7,068 nucleotides of DNA from UBA668 sp031413415 (GTDB taxonomy: Bacteria; Actinomycetota; Acidimicrobiia; Acidimicrobiales; Ilumatobacteraceae), in contig JANOET010000199.1 of NCBI GenBank assembly GCA_031413415.1, forward strand, positions 1 to 7,068, written 5' to 3'. Every line of letters begins with the position of its first letter. Position 1 is the first letter of the stretch. The translations under genes and the position numbers were made by a program. Shown here piece by piece: positions 1 to 4,818 of this stretch. Below the pieces are notes generated by a model. That model searched no databases and was not told the DNA's origin. It was given only the letters and a program-made list of their open reading frames with translations.

Positions 1-167
1 CACTGGCGCCATTCGAAAGAAGCGCGCCTCGGTCCCCGCAGAACACGCGACAATCTGAGCCAACGAGTGTGACGAATCAACCGAAGACGATTCGTCACCA
101 ATCAACCGAAGTACTTCAGCCCCACCAGTCGTCATCGGGCCGACACGGCGCGCGTCTTGGCGAGGCG
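1..167. other. Left-edge intergenic stretch
   Basis: No gene could be established here. Two plus-strand frames run in from the left edge and stop early, one at about 58 (ending ...AEHATI) and one at 72. Either could be the tail of a gene outside the window, but the remnants are too short to identify. The stretch holds a perfect inverted repeat (69-98) and a 12-bp direct repeat, described separately. The gene to the right (168-656) converges on this region. Confidence 0.4.
69..98. repeat. Perfect 10-bp inverted repeat, possible terminator
   Basis: GTGACGAATC (69-78) is followed after 10 nt by its exact reverse complement GATTCGTCAC (89-98). The word AATCAACCGAAG occurs at 75-86 and again at 100-111, so a direct repeat is interleaved with the hairpin. 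The element lies between the 3' end of the minus-strand gene at 168 and possible plus-strand gene tails ending at 58 or 72. A terminator is therefore the simplest reading, but neither side has a run of T. An operator is the alternative. Confidence 0.45.
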
Positions 168-656
168 TCAGGCCGGTGCGTCGGGGAGCATCCCAGCGGG
201 CACGGCGGATGACACGACCGAACCGTGCCACCGAGCCTCGCGCCAGCCGTCAGGAGTGTGCTTCCAGACGATGGTCGTCACGCAGTCGAAGAGAGCCGTG
301 TGCTCGCCGATGGTCAGGTACTGGCGGAACTCGAGGACCGAGAAGCCCATCGTGTCGTGGGCGATGGCTCGGTAGTCGAGCACCTCGGAGTCGGTGGCGG
401 CTGCAAGTGCGTCGAGCGTCGCGAACAGTTCGCGGAACCAGGCTTCCCAGCCTGTGCGGTCGCGGACGACTCGGGCTGCGCCGGTCGGGTCGACGTCGAC
501 GATGCCGAAATCGTCGTCGCACAGTGTCGCCAGCGCCGTGAAGTCGTGATCGCGGACGCACCGCAACAGCTCGATCGTCTCTGTGTAGAACGGTTGGCCG
601 GCGAACTGCGGCGGTGGCACGTCGAGCGGTGAGACGGTGGGTGCAGTGGTTGTCAT
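168..656 (-). CDS. NTF2/SnoaL-like (DUF4440-type) small protein
   Basis: A 162-aa soluble protein with the pattern of the NTF2-like/SnoaL fold. An N-terminal helix (about 22-45) contains the TIELLRCVRDHDFTAL-type opening in which an acidic, partly disordered pocket follows the helix. The end is a curved-sheet strand pair with VWKHTPDGWREARWHGS, the usual W..DGW(R)..H.S signature of this superfamily. The fold serves many roles (small-molecule isomerase or hydrolase, ligand carrier), so no substrate can be named. The ATG at 656 is chosen because AGGA lies about 8 bases upstream. The frame stays open to 878, but that extension reads antisense into the rhodopsin hairpin and tail. It lies 79 bp behind the rhodopsin stop on the same strand, so it may be a weakly expressed downstream partner. 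NTF2 folds can carry carotenoids (C-terminal domain of the orange carotenoid protein), but nothing in this sequence proves that here. Confidence 0.72.
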   Translation of the reverse strand: MTTTAPTVSPLDVPPPQFAGQPFYTETIELLRCVRDHDFTALATLCDDDFGIVDVDPTGAARVVRDRTGWEAWFRELFATLDALAAATDSEVLDYRAIAHDTMGFSVLEFRQYLTIGEHTALFDCVTTIVWKHTPDGWREARWHGSVVSSAVPAGMLPDAPA

Positions 657-694
657 GGGAGGGTCCTGTTGATCGATGGGGAGGTGGAGCAACA

Positions 695-732
695 CACCGG
701 TGCAGCCCGGCCTGGGCCGGGCTGCACCGGTG
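695..732 (-). terminator. 18-bp perfect hairpin just after rhodopsin stop
   Basis: Bases 695-712 and 715-732 are exact reverse complements. They form an 18-bp GC-rich stem (or 16 bp with a CCTGGG loop) starting only 3 bp past the rhodopsin stop codon. In the minus-strand transcript the stem is followed by UGUGUUGCUCC, a weak U-rich stretch. This fits an actinobacterial terminator with a poor U-tract. Only 38 bp then remain before the NTF2-like start, which leaves little room for a separate promoter. The hairpin may therefore be a partial terminator or an RNA-stabilising 3' end that raises rhodopsin mRNA above the downstream gene. Confidence 0.75.
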
Positions 733-735
733 ACG

Positions 736-1551
736 TCAGGAGTTCGCGAGATCGAGCGACTCGTCGGCCGCGTCGGCGTCATGGTCGTCCATGGCAGGGG
801 CGTAGCCATCCTCGCGAGACTTGGCGAGTGCGATCGCCAGCACCAGCAAACCGAACAGCGGCTTTGCGAGCACGTCACCCACGGCGTAGCCGACTTGGCG
901 CGTCACTTCCGCCGTCGCCGCGTGGTCGATCACCGACGGGGCGATGTACGCCAGGGGGTAGATGCTCCACGTGACGAGCACGATGTATCGAAGTCCGTCG
1001 ACGAGCCGGCGTACCGAGGCGCTCTGTCGGCCGAGCGAACGACCGAGTTCGACGAACAACACGTACAGGATGTACAGGAACGGGATCGTCGATGCCACGC
1101 CCCAGACGAGGCGTGCGGTCGAGTCGGGGTCGGACAACTCGCCGGGCCAGCCGAGGAGGACCATGGCGATCGCAGCAGCGGTCAGGCGTACGAGCAGGCT
1201 GCGGGTTCTGGTCTTTGCCAGCTTCAGCACGACGACGAGCTCGGCAAGCAACAGCGGAACGGTGAGCAACCAGTCCACGTATCGATAACCCTCGTTGAAC
1301 GGAATGCCACCTTGCACGAACCGTTCGCCGTCGAAGCTGAATGCGTCCGACCACGAGTTGAAGATTCGCACATAGTGATACAGGGCGATCGCGACCACGA
1401 GGGTCGACAAGGTGATGGCCGTGCGGTGGCGCGGCGCAACTCGGTTCCTGACGAGGAGGAAGAAGATGAACGCCGCACCCATGCAGGCGATCACGAACGA
1501 GAAGGAGTTGTAGACGAGGTTGTACTGGCCCTCGCTCAACGTGAGGTTCAT
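736..1551 (-). CDS. Light-driven proton-pump rhodopsin (xanthorhodopsin/actinobacterial type)
   Basis: A 271-aa seven-helix microbial rhodopsin that binds retinal covalently and is predicted to pump protons outward across the cytoplasmic membrane. Helix C reads RYVDWLLTVPLLLAE: R90, counter-ion/acceptor D93, T97 and donor E104 equal proteorhodopsin R94, D97, T101 and E108. L101 matches the green-tuning leucine (L105). H59 in YHYVR matches H75. Helix G reads GDVLAKPLFG, with D226 and the Schiff-base lysine K230. In helix E, G151 (VWGVASTIPF) aligns with the xanthorhodopsin glycine that leaves space for a carotenoid antenna, where proteorhodopsin has Phe. Seven hydrophobic segments span about 12-245, and the tail (246-271) is acidic and polar. 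The ATG at 1551 has AAGGAG 8 bases upstream. The gene diverges from a B12 photoreceptor repressor across 112 bp and is followed by a strong hairpin. No retinal or carotenoid synthesis genes are in the window. Confidence 0.96.
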   Translation of the reverse strand: MNLTLSEGQYNLVYNSFSFVIACMGAAFIFFLLVRNRVAPRHRTAITLSTLVVAIALYHYVRIFNSWSDAFSFDGERFVQGGIPFNEGYRYVDWLLTVPLLLAELVVVLKLAKTRTRSLLVRLTAAAIAMVLLGWPGELSDPDSTARLVWGVASTIPFLYILYVLFVELGRSLGRQSASVRRLVDGLRYIVLVTWSIYPLAYIAPSVIDHAATAEVTRQVGYAVGDVLAKPLFGLLVLAIALAKSREDGYAPAMDDHDADAADESLDLANS

Positions 1552-1663
1552 GGAGGTGCTCCTTCGGTGGTGATGCCGCTCAGTTGCGGCACGGTCATCG
1601 GTTTATCAGCATTTAGCACGAATTAGCACTGATGAGCGGAAATTTGTTCGAACGTGCACTACG
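1552..1663. promoter_or_regulatory. Shared divergent promoter region with tandem 10-bp repeats
   Basis: This 112-bp region separates the rhodopsin and photoreceptor starts, and its centre is AT-rich. Read in a 10-bp register on the plus strand it gives TTTATCAGCA (1602), TTTAGCACGA (1612), ATTAGCACTG (1622) and ATGAGCGGAA (1632). TTAGCAC recurs exactly 10 bp apart (1613-1619, 1623-1629), and AGC sits at 1615, 1625 and 1635. ATCAG (1605-1609) and CTGAT (1629-1633) also form an outer inverted pair. CarH proteins bind as head-to-tail tetramers on tandem repeats of about 11 bp overlapping a promoter, so this array is the likely operator. A possible rhodopsin -10 (GATAAA on the minus strand, 1602-1607) lies at its edge. 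The exact promoter hexamers are uncertain. Confidence 0.6.
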
Positions 1664-2485
1664 GTGCGAGGCGTGGCCTCGGACGCGGACGACCAGATCG
1701 AGTTGCAGGACGCTGCGGATCGCTTGGGTGTCCACTACCAGACCGCGTATCGATGGGTCCGTGCGGGCCGCCTCGAGGCACGACTGGTGGACGGCCGCTA
1801 CCTGATCACTCGCCATGCACTGGCCTCCGTGGAACAGCGGCGGACGGCCCCTGGTCGACCGGCAGCGCCGAGCCCGGCTCGTCTCGAGCGGCAGGCGAGG
1901 CGCGTGCACGATGCATTGCTCGAGGGTGACGAGGCCACCGTGCGCGCCATCGCTCGAGAGCTGGTGAGCAATGGCACGCGCGTGGTCGAGTTGATCCAAA
2001 CGCTGTTCGTTCCACCGCTGCGTTTGATCGGCCAGGCGTGGCATGACGGCGAGCTGTCGATCTGGGTGGAGCATCGGGCATCGGCCATCATCGAGCGAGC
2101 CCTGGGCGAACTGTCGCCGAACCCCCGTGGTCGTCGGCGAGGCGTCGCCATGGTGGCCGCCGTGTCCGGCGATCGGCACTCGCTGCCCACCACGATGGCC
2201 GCCGTGGCGCTGCGCGATGCGAACTGGAAGGTGCACCACCTGGGTGCCGACATGCCCGGCGACGAATTGGTCGGGTTCTGCGCCGAGCACGACATCGACG
2301 TGGCCGTGATCTCGCTCGCCGACCCCGGCGCCGCGAACCTCGCGGCGGCGACCGCCGAACGGATCCGGGGAGCCGGAACACCAGCCATCGTCGGAGGACC
2401 CGGTCGTTCGCTCGACGATCTCGTCGTCGAAGCCAGGGCTGCAACGACGTCGCGATCAGTGCAGGGGTTTGAGCTCAGGTTGTGA
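1664..2485 (+). CDS. carH: CarH/LitR-type B12-dependent photoreceptor repressor
   Basis: A 273-aa cytoplasmic transcription regulator with three parts. Residues about 13-52 form an HTH of the excisionase/BldC type (DAADRLGVHYQTAYRWVRAG, then a wing with DGRYLIT). Residues about 70-150 form the four-helix cap domain. Residues about 158-273 form the Rossmann B12-binding domain. The cap carries the light-sensing signature W-x9-EH (W126, E136, H137), and H127 follows the Trp. H172 in SGDRHSLP is the expected lower cobalt ligand. These match Thermus CarH W131, H132, E141, H142 and H177 with a constant offset of five. In that family adenosylcobalamin assembles a repressing tetramer in the dark, and light breaks it up. 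Odd points are proline instead of glycine in DxHxxG and the non-canonical DNA-binding domain. The start is GTG 1664, with GTG 1673 (weak GAGG nearby) as the alternative. It is first in a likely four-gene operon and divergent from the rhodopsin. Confidence 0.9.
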   Translation: MRGVASDADDQIELQDAADRLGVHYQTAYRWVRAGRLEARLVDGRYLITRHALASVEQRRTAPGRPAAPSPARLERQARRVHDALLEGDEATVRAIARELVSNGTRVVELIQTLFVPPLRLIGQAWHDGELSIWVEHRASAIIERALGELSPNPRGRRRGVAMVAAVSGDRHSLPTTMAAVALRDANWKVHHLGADMPGDELVGFCAEHDIDVAVISLADPGAANLAAATAERIRGAGTPAIVGGPGRSLDDLVVEARAATTSRSVQGFELRL

Positions 2486-2494
2486 GGGGCGAGC

Positions 2495-2704
2495 GTGGTA
2501 GAAAATGGTATGAACCCTGAACGCATCCTCAAGGCCACCTTCTTGCTGGCAGCGTTCGCCAGCTTCCTGCTGAGCGTCATCCTCTACTTCCAGGCGGGCG
2601 ATGAGGTGAATGGCCGGCTCAACGGCATCTTCGTCGGAATCTGGGTGCCGTCGATTCTGGCTCTGGGCACCTTCGTGCTCGCCCACGGTCGGAAGCCACA
2701 GTGA
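2495..2704 (+). CDS. Small two-helix membrane protein, unknown
   Basis: A 69-aa protein with two hydrophobic segments, about 11-33 (ILKATFLLAAFASFLLSVIL) and 44-63 (GIFVGIWVPSILALGTFVLA). They are joined by a short polar loop with GDEVNGRLN, and the C-terminus is basic (HGRKPQ). I do not recognise the family. GTG 2495 is preferred because GAGGGG lies 5 bases upstream. ATG 2510, giving 64 aa, is the alternative but has no clear ribosome site. It begins 9 bp after the photoreceptor stop and overlaps the next small gene by 4 bp (GTGA), so translation is probably coupled. Its position suggests a role in the light-controlled unit, for example as a small accessory subunit in the membrane. That is inference from neighbourhood only. 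Confidence 0.75.
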   Translation: MVENGMNPERILKATFLLAAFASFLLSVILYFQAGDEVNGRLNGIFVGIWVPSILALGTFVLAHGRKPQ

Positions 2705-2838
2705 ACGAGACCGGCCTCTTCGTTGCTGGCTCGGTCGTGAGCGTCATCGTGTTCACAGGTGTCTTCTTCTACGCGATGTTGACGTTCGGACGTTGGGCAG
2801 ACCGCGACGAAGCCAAGACCACCCCGCCGAAGACCTGA
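2701..2838 (+). CDS. Tiny single-helix membrane protein, unknown
   Basis: A 45-aa ORF starting at GTG 2701, which overlaps the previous stop as GTGA. One hydrophobic segment (about 6-29: LFVAGSVVSVIVFTGVFFYAML) is followed by a charged tail, FGRWADRDEAKTTPPKT. The layout resembles single-span accessory subunits of membrane complexes such as CcoQ-like proteins, but there is no diagnostic motif, so the function is unknown. Support for its being real comes from the 4-bp coupling, the well-formed membrane helix, the charged tail, and the tight 18-bp gap to msrB that it fills. Without it there would be an unexplained 152-bp hole in an otherwise compact operon. Confidence 0.68.
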   Translation: MNETGLFVAGSVVSVIVFTGVFFYAMLTFGRWADRDEAKTTPPKT

Positions 2839-2856
2839 CGAATCAGCCGAGGGCAC

Positions 2857-3255
2857 ATGGCCGAGATCGAACGCACCGACGACGAGTGGCGGGCGCTGCT
2901 GACACCCGAGCAGTACATGGTGTTGCGCCAGGCCGGCACCGAGCGCCCGTGGAGCGGCGAGTACGTCGACACCAAAGCCGACGGCACGTACCACTGCGCC
3001 GGCTGCGGGGCCGAGTTGTTCGCGTCGACCACGAAGTACGACTCGCATTGCGGTTGGCCGAGCTTCTTCGAGGCGCTCAGCGACGAGGTCGTCGAACGCA
3101 TCGAGGACCGCAGCCACGGCATGCTGCGCACGGAGGTGCGGTGCCGGAGGTGCGGCTCGCACCTGGGTCATGTGTTTCCTGACGGGCCGCAGCCCACCGG
3201 TGAGCGCTACTGCATGAACAGCCTGTCCCTGGAACTGCAGCCGAAGAATTCCTGA
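2857..3255 (+). CDS. msrB: Peptide methionine-(R)-S-oxide reductase MsrB
   Basis: A 132-aa cytoplasmic repair enzyme that reduces methionine-R-sulfoxide in proteins to methionine, usually with thioredoxin as electron donor. All family signatures are present. Two CxxC pairs bind structural zinc (C47/C50 in HCAGCG and C96/C99 in VRCRRCG). The conserved HCGWPSF contains C65, the likely resolving cysteine. SHLGHVF carries H102 and H105. RYCMNS carries the catalytic C119. The length is full for a single-domain MsrB, and no MsrA is fused or adjacent. ATG 2857 has GAGGG a few bases upstream. It follows the tiny membrane gene by 18 bp and is probably co-transcribed with the B12 photoreceptor, which would link repair of photo-oxidised methionine to light exposure. 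The stop codon sits in the loop of a perfect small palindrome. Confidence 0.95.
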   Translation: MAEIERTDDEWRALLTPEQYMVLRQAGTERPWSGEYVDTKADGTYHCAGCGAELFASTTKYDSHCGWPSFFEALSDEVVERIEDRSHGMLRTEVRCRRCGSHLGHVFPDGPQPTGERYCMNSLSLELQPKNS

Positions 3256-3262
3256 GGAATTC
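3246..3262. repeat. 7-bp palindrome centred on the msrB stop
   Basis: GAATTCC (3246-3252) and GGAATTC (3256-3262) are exact reverse complements flanking the msrB TGA, which is the three-base spacer. It could be a short terminator or mRNA 3'-end hairpin, or a chance palindrome. It has no T-tract and the loop is minimal. Confidence 0.35.
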
Positions 3263-3306
3263 GCCGAGAATGCTGCGCCGAGGCTCGCAACGTGTGATGG
3301 TGGGGC

Positions 3307-3522
3307 ATGACTGCCGTGATCAAAGCCGACAATGACGCCGACCGCACCGTGATCGAGGAGTGGTTGGCCGGCAACCCCGACGTCACGCAGGTCCGCCTGA
3401 CGCGCTACGCGATCTCGATCCACCTCGAGATGACGACGAAGAAGACGCGGTCCGCAGCAGGCACGCGAACATCGAACCTGGTGGCCGATCTCGACCGCAC
3501 GACGGCAGCGGCGCGCAAGTAG
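3307..3522 (+). CDS. Small hypothetical protein
   Basis: A 71-aa soluble protein. The first half looks like a small alpha/beta unit: an acidic helix (ADRTVIEEWLAG), then a beta hairpin (VTQVRLTRYAISIHLEM). The second half is basic and rich in Thr, Ser, Ala and Lys (TTKKTRSAAGTRTSN, then an amphipathic LVADLDRTTAAARK helix). No family was recognised. The ATG at 3307 has a weak GGTGGGG just upstream. It is 51 bp beyond msrB on the same strand, so it could be the tail of that operon or have its own promoter. The frame has codon use and a residue pattern consistent with coding. The competing frames in the same interval are arginine-rich shadows. Confidence 0.6.
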   Translation: MTAVIKADNDADRTVIEEWLAGNPDVTQVRLTRYAISIHLEMTTKKTRSAAGTRTSNLVADLDRTTAAARK

Positions 3523-3527
3523 CCACA

Positions 3528-3543
3528 CCCGCCGTCAGGCGGG
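3528..3543. terminator. Short GC hairpin between convergent genes
   Basis: CCCGCC (3528-3533) pairs with GGCGGG (3538-3543) around a GTCA loop. It lies 6 bp past the plus-strand hypothetical gene and overlaps the last codons and stop of the minus-strand glutathione peroxidase. A bidirectional terminator fits the convergent layout, but the stem is only 6 bp and no T-run follows on either side. Confidence 0.4.
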
Positions 3544-4017
3544 AAGGGCGCCCTCGATGGCGGCGATGAGGCCTTCGTCCTCGGGCGTCACCATGGGGCT
3601 GAAGCGGGTGATGGAGCCGTCGGCGGCGATGAGGAACTTCTCGAAGTTCCAACGGATGTCGCCCGAGTGGCCCTCGGCGTCGGCGACCTCGGTGAGCGCC
3701 TCGTAGATCGGGTGGCGCTCCTCGCCGTTGACGTCGATCTTCTCCATCATCGGGAAGGTCACACCGTAGGTGGTCGAGCAGAACGTCTCGATCTCTTCGG
3801 CGGTTCCGGGCTCCTGCCCGAGGAACTGGTTGCACGGGAAGCCGATGACGGTGAAGCCGCGCTCGGCGAACTGCTGCTGCAGCGCCTCGAGGCCCGTGTA
3901 CTGCGGCGTGAGCCCGCACTTCGATGCGACGTTGACCGCGAGGATGGCCTTGCCATGGAACGCGTCGAGCGAGGTGGGCTCGCCCTTCAGGGTGTGGATG
4001 GGGGAGTTGATCGACAT
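3535..4017 (-). CDS. Glutathione peroxidase family, probably thioredoxin-dependent
   Basis: A 160-aa cytoplasmic peroxidase that reduces hydrogen peroxide and organic hydroperoxides. The peroxidatic cysteine is C34 in NVASKCGLTPQY. The second signature GFPCNQF supplies Q64, and IRWNFEKFL supplies W123 and N124, completing the Cys/Gln/Trp/Asn catalytic set. C80 (IETFCSTTYGVTFP) sits where two-cysteine bacterial and plant enzymes carry the resolving cysteine, so thioredoxin is a likelier reductant than glutathione. The catalytic residue is Cys, not selenocysteine. Start ATG 4017 fits the family N-terminus (MSINSPIHTLKG). The frame continues to ATG 4089, but those 24 residues have no family counterpart and no signal-peptide character. 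The gene faces the 3307-3522 ORF tail to tail and follows the cold-shock gene terminator, so it probably has its own promoter. Confidence 0.94.
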   Translation of the reverse strand: MSINSPIHTLKGEPTSLDAFHGKAILAVNVASKCGLTPQYTGLEALQQQFAERGFTVIGFPCNQFLGQEPGTAEEIETFCSTTYGVTFPMMEKIDVNGEERHPIYEALTEVADAEGHSGDIRWNFEKFLIAADGSITRFSPMVTPEDEGLIAAIEGALPA

Positions 4018-4098
4018 CGTCCGATCGTGTCGCGCGAATCGGTTCAGTGCAAGGCCGGCGGACACTCGCCCCGGAATTCGTGTCGCCACCGGAGATGC

Positions 4099-4136
4099 AC
4101 GAACGGCGCCCCACCCGAAGGTGAGGCGCCGTTCGT
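4099..4136 (-). terminator. Terminator of cold-shock gene, UUCG tetraloop
   Basis: Bases 4099-4110 (ACGAACGGCGCC) pair exactly with 4125-4136. After one C-A mismatch, CACC (4112-4115) pairs with GGTG (4120-4123). Read as minus-strand RNA the loop is C(UUCG)G, a very stable tetraloop. It begins 8 bp after the cold-shock stop and is followed by no real U-run, as is common for high-GC terminators. It separates the cold-shock gene from the peroxidase downstream. Confidence 0.8.
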
Positions 4137-4144
4137 TTGCGAAC

Positions 4145-4342
4145 TCAGAGTGCGCGAACGTTCAGGGCTTCGTCGCCCTTGCGGCCGGGGCCGACTTCGA
4201 ACTCGACTGCCTGACCCTCGTTGAGGGTCTTGAAGCCGGTGCCCGCGATGTTGGTGTGGTGCACGAACACGTCGTCGCCACCCTCGCGGGAGATGAAGCC
4301 GTAGCCCTTGTCGCTGTTGAAAAACTTCACTGTGCCTTGCAT
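4145..4342 (-). CDS. Cold-shock domain protein (CspA family)
   Basis: A 65-aa single OB-fold protein that binds single-stranded RNA and DNA and acts as an RNA chaperone. It begins MQGTVKFFNSDKGYGFISRE, with RNP1 (KGYGFI) followed by RNP2 (VFVHHTNI). It ends GQAVEFEVGPGRKGDEALNVRAL, the normal full length. ATG 4342 is chosen because the MxGTVKFFN start is invariant in the family and AAGG lies about 9 bases upstream. The in-frame extension to 4372 adds ten residues without family support. A possible -10 (TACTGT on the minus strand, 4399-4404) would give a leader of roughly 50 nt, shorter than the long thermosensing leader of E. coli cspA. A palindrome lies further upstream at 4438-4453, and a strong hairpin follows the stop. 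Confidence 0.96.
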   Translation of the reverse strand: MQGTVKFFNSDKGYGFISREGGDDVFVHHTNIAGTGFKTLNEGQAVEFEVGPGRKGDEALNVRAL

Positions 4343-4437
4343 TGGTGTTGCCTTGTCTGTAGATCCGAGCAACCCTTGTGGCGCACTCGTAGACCAGAAC
4401 AGTACGGGTTTTCGCGACCAAAAGCTTGCGATTCTTC

Positions 4438-4458
4438 ATTCCTGATCAGGAATCCTGA
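4438..4458. promoter_or_regulatory. Overlapping palindromes upstream of cold-shock gene
   Basis: ATTCCTGATCAGGAAT (4438-4453) is a perfect 16-bp palindrome. It overlaps a second inverted repeat, TCAGG-AAT-CCTGA (4446-4458), so CCTGA and its complement recur four times within 21 bp. The element lies about 35 bp upstream of the tentative cold-shock -10 and 44 bp past the stop of the acidic gene at 4502. A dimeric repressor or activator site is plausible, but its regulator is unknown. The surrounding 4343-4501 stretch shows nothing else clear. Confidence 0.4.
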
Positions 4459-4501
4459 ACCTGGCGGGGCTCCCGGCGCGGCCGGCGACACGGCGCGAAT
4501 G

Positions 4502-4798
4502 TCAGGGCTGAGGGTGGTCGTGCTCGTGATCGTGGTAGTGATCGTGTTGCTGGGCCTGCTCTTCGATGGCATCGAGGAACGCTTCGACGTCGTCGTCCTC
4601 GCCGCCGACGAGCCAGATGACGACCTCTTCCTCGTTGCCGTCATCGTCCTCGTCCTGCCACGGCAGCATGCCTTCGACGCTGTACCGGTCGACGGTGATG
4701 TCGTCCTCGTCCTCGCTCACCGGCGCGACGACGGCGATTTCCACCTCCGCATCCGGAGGCTGGTCCTTCAGCATGTCGATCAGTTCGCTCACTCGCAT
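4502..4798 (-). CDS. Acidic hypothetical protein with histidine-rich tail
   Basis: A 98-aa cytoplasmic protein. The N-terminal 27 residues (MRVSELIDMLKDQPPDAEVE, then IAVVAPV) resemble the short module found in many phage and bacterial proteins that begins 'V.ELI..L...P.DAEV'. The middle is very acidic (SEDEDD, QDEDDDGNEEE, GGEDDD). The last residues, HDHYHDHEHDH (85-95), alternate histidine with acidic residues, suggesting metal binding. No enzymatic motif was seen. ATG 4798 has no Shine-Dalgarno, but TACACT ends 6 bases upstream, which is -10 spacing for a leaderless transcript. It follows the 4819-5388 gene by 20 bp on the same strand and may also be read from that promoter. The open frame continues far upstream only as an antisense shadow. 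Confidence 0.75.
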   Translation of the reverse strand: MRVSELIDMLKDQPPDAEVEIAVVAPVSEDEDDITVDRYSVEGMLPWQDEDDDGNEEEVVIWLVGGEDDDVEAFLDAIEEQAQQHDHYHDHEHDHPQP

Positions 4799-4818
4799 GC
4801 TGCGAGTGTACGCGCAGG

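Noticed and set aside
676..1626. 316-aa plus-strand frame opposite the rhodopsin
   Set aside because: It is the exact antisense of a gene with unmistakable rhodopsin motifs. The translation is low in hydrophobic structure and matches no family.
1552..1663. Cobalamin riboswitch near the B12 photoreceptor
   Set aside because: The region is too short and shows none of the B12-box (GCCACTG) or conserved helices. Repeats for protein binding explain it better.
4018..4089. Longer start for the glutathione peroxidase
   Set aside because: The extra 24 residues have no counterpart in the family and do not resemble a signal peptide.
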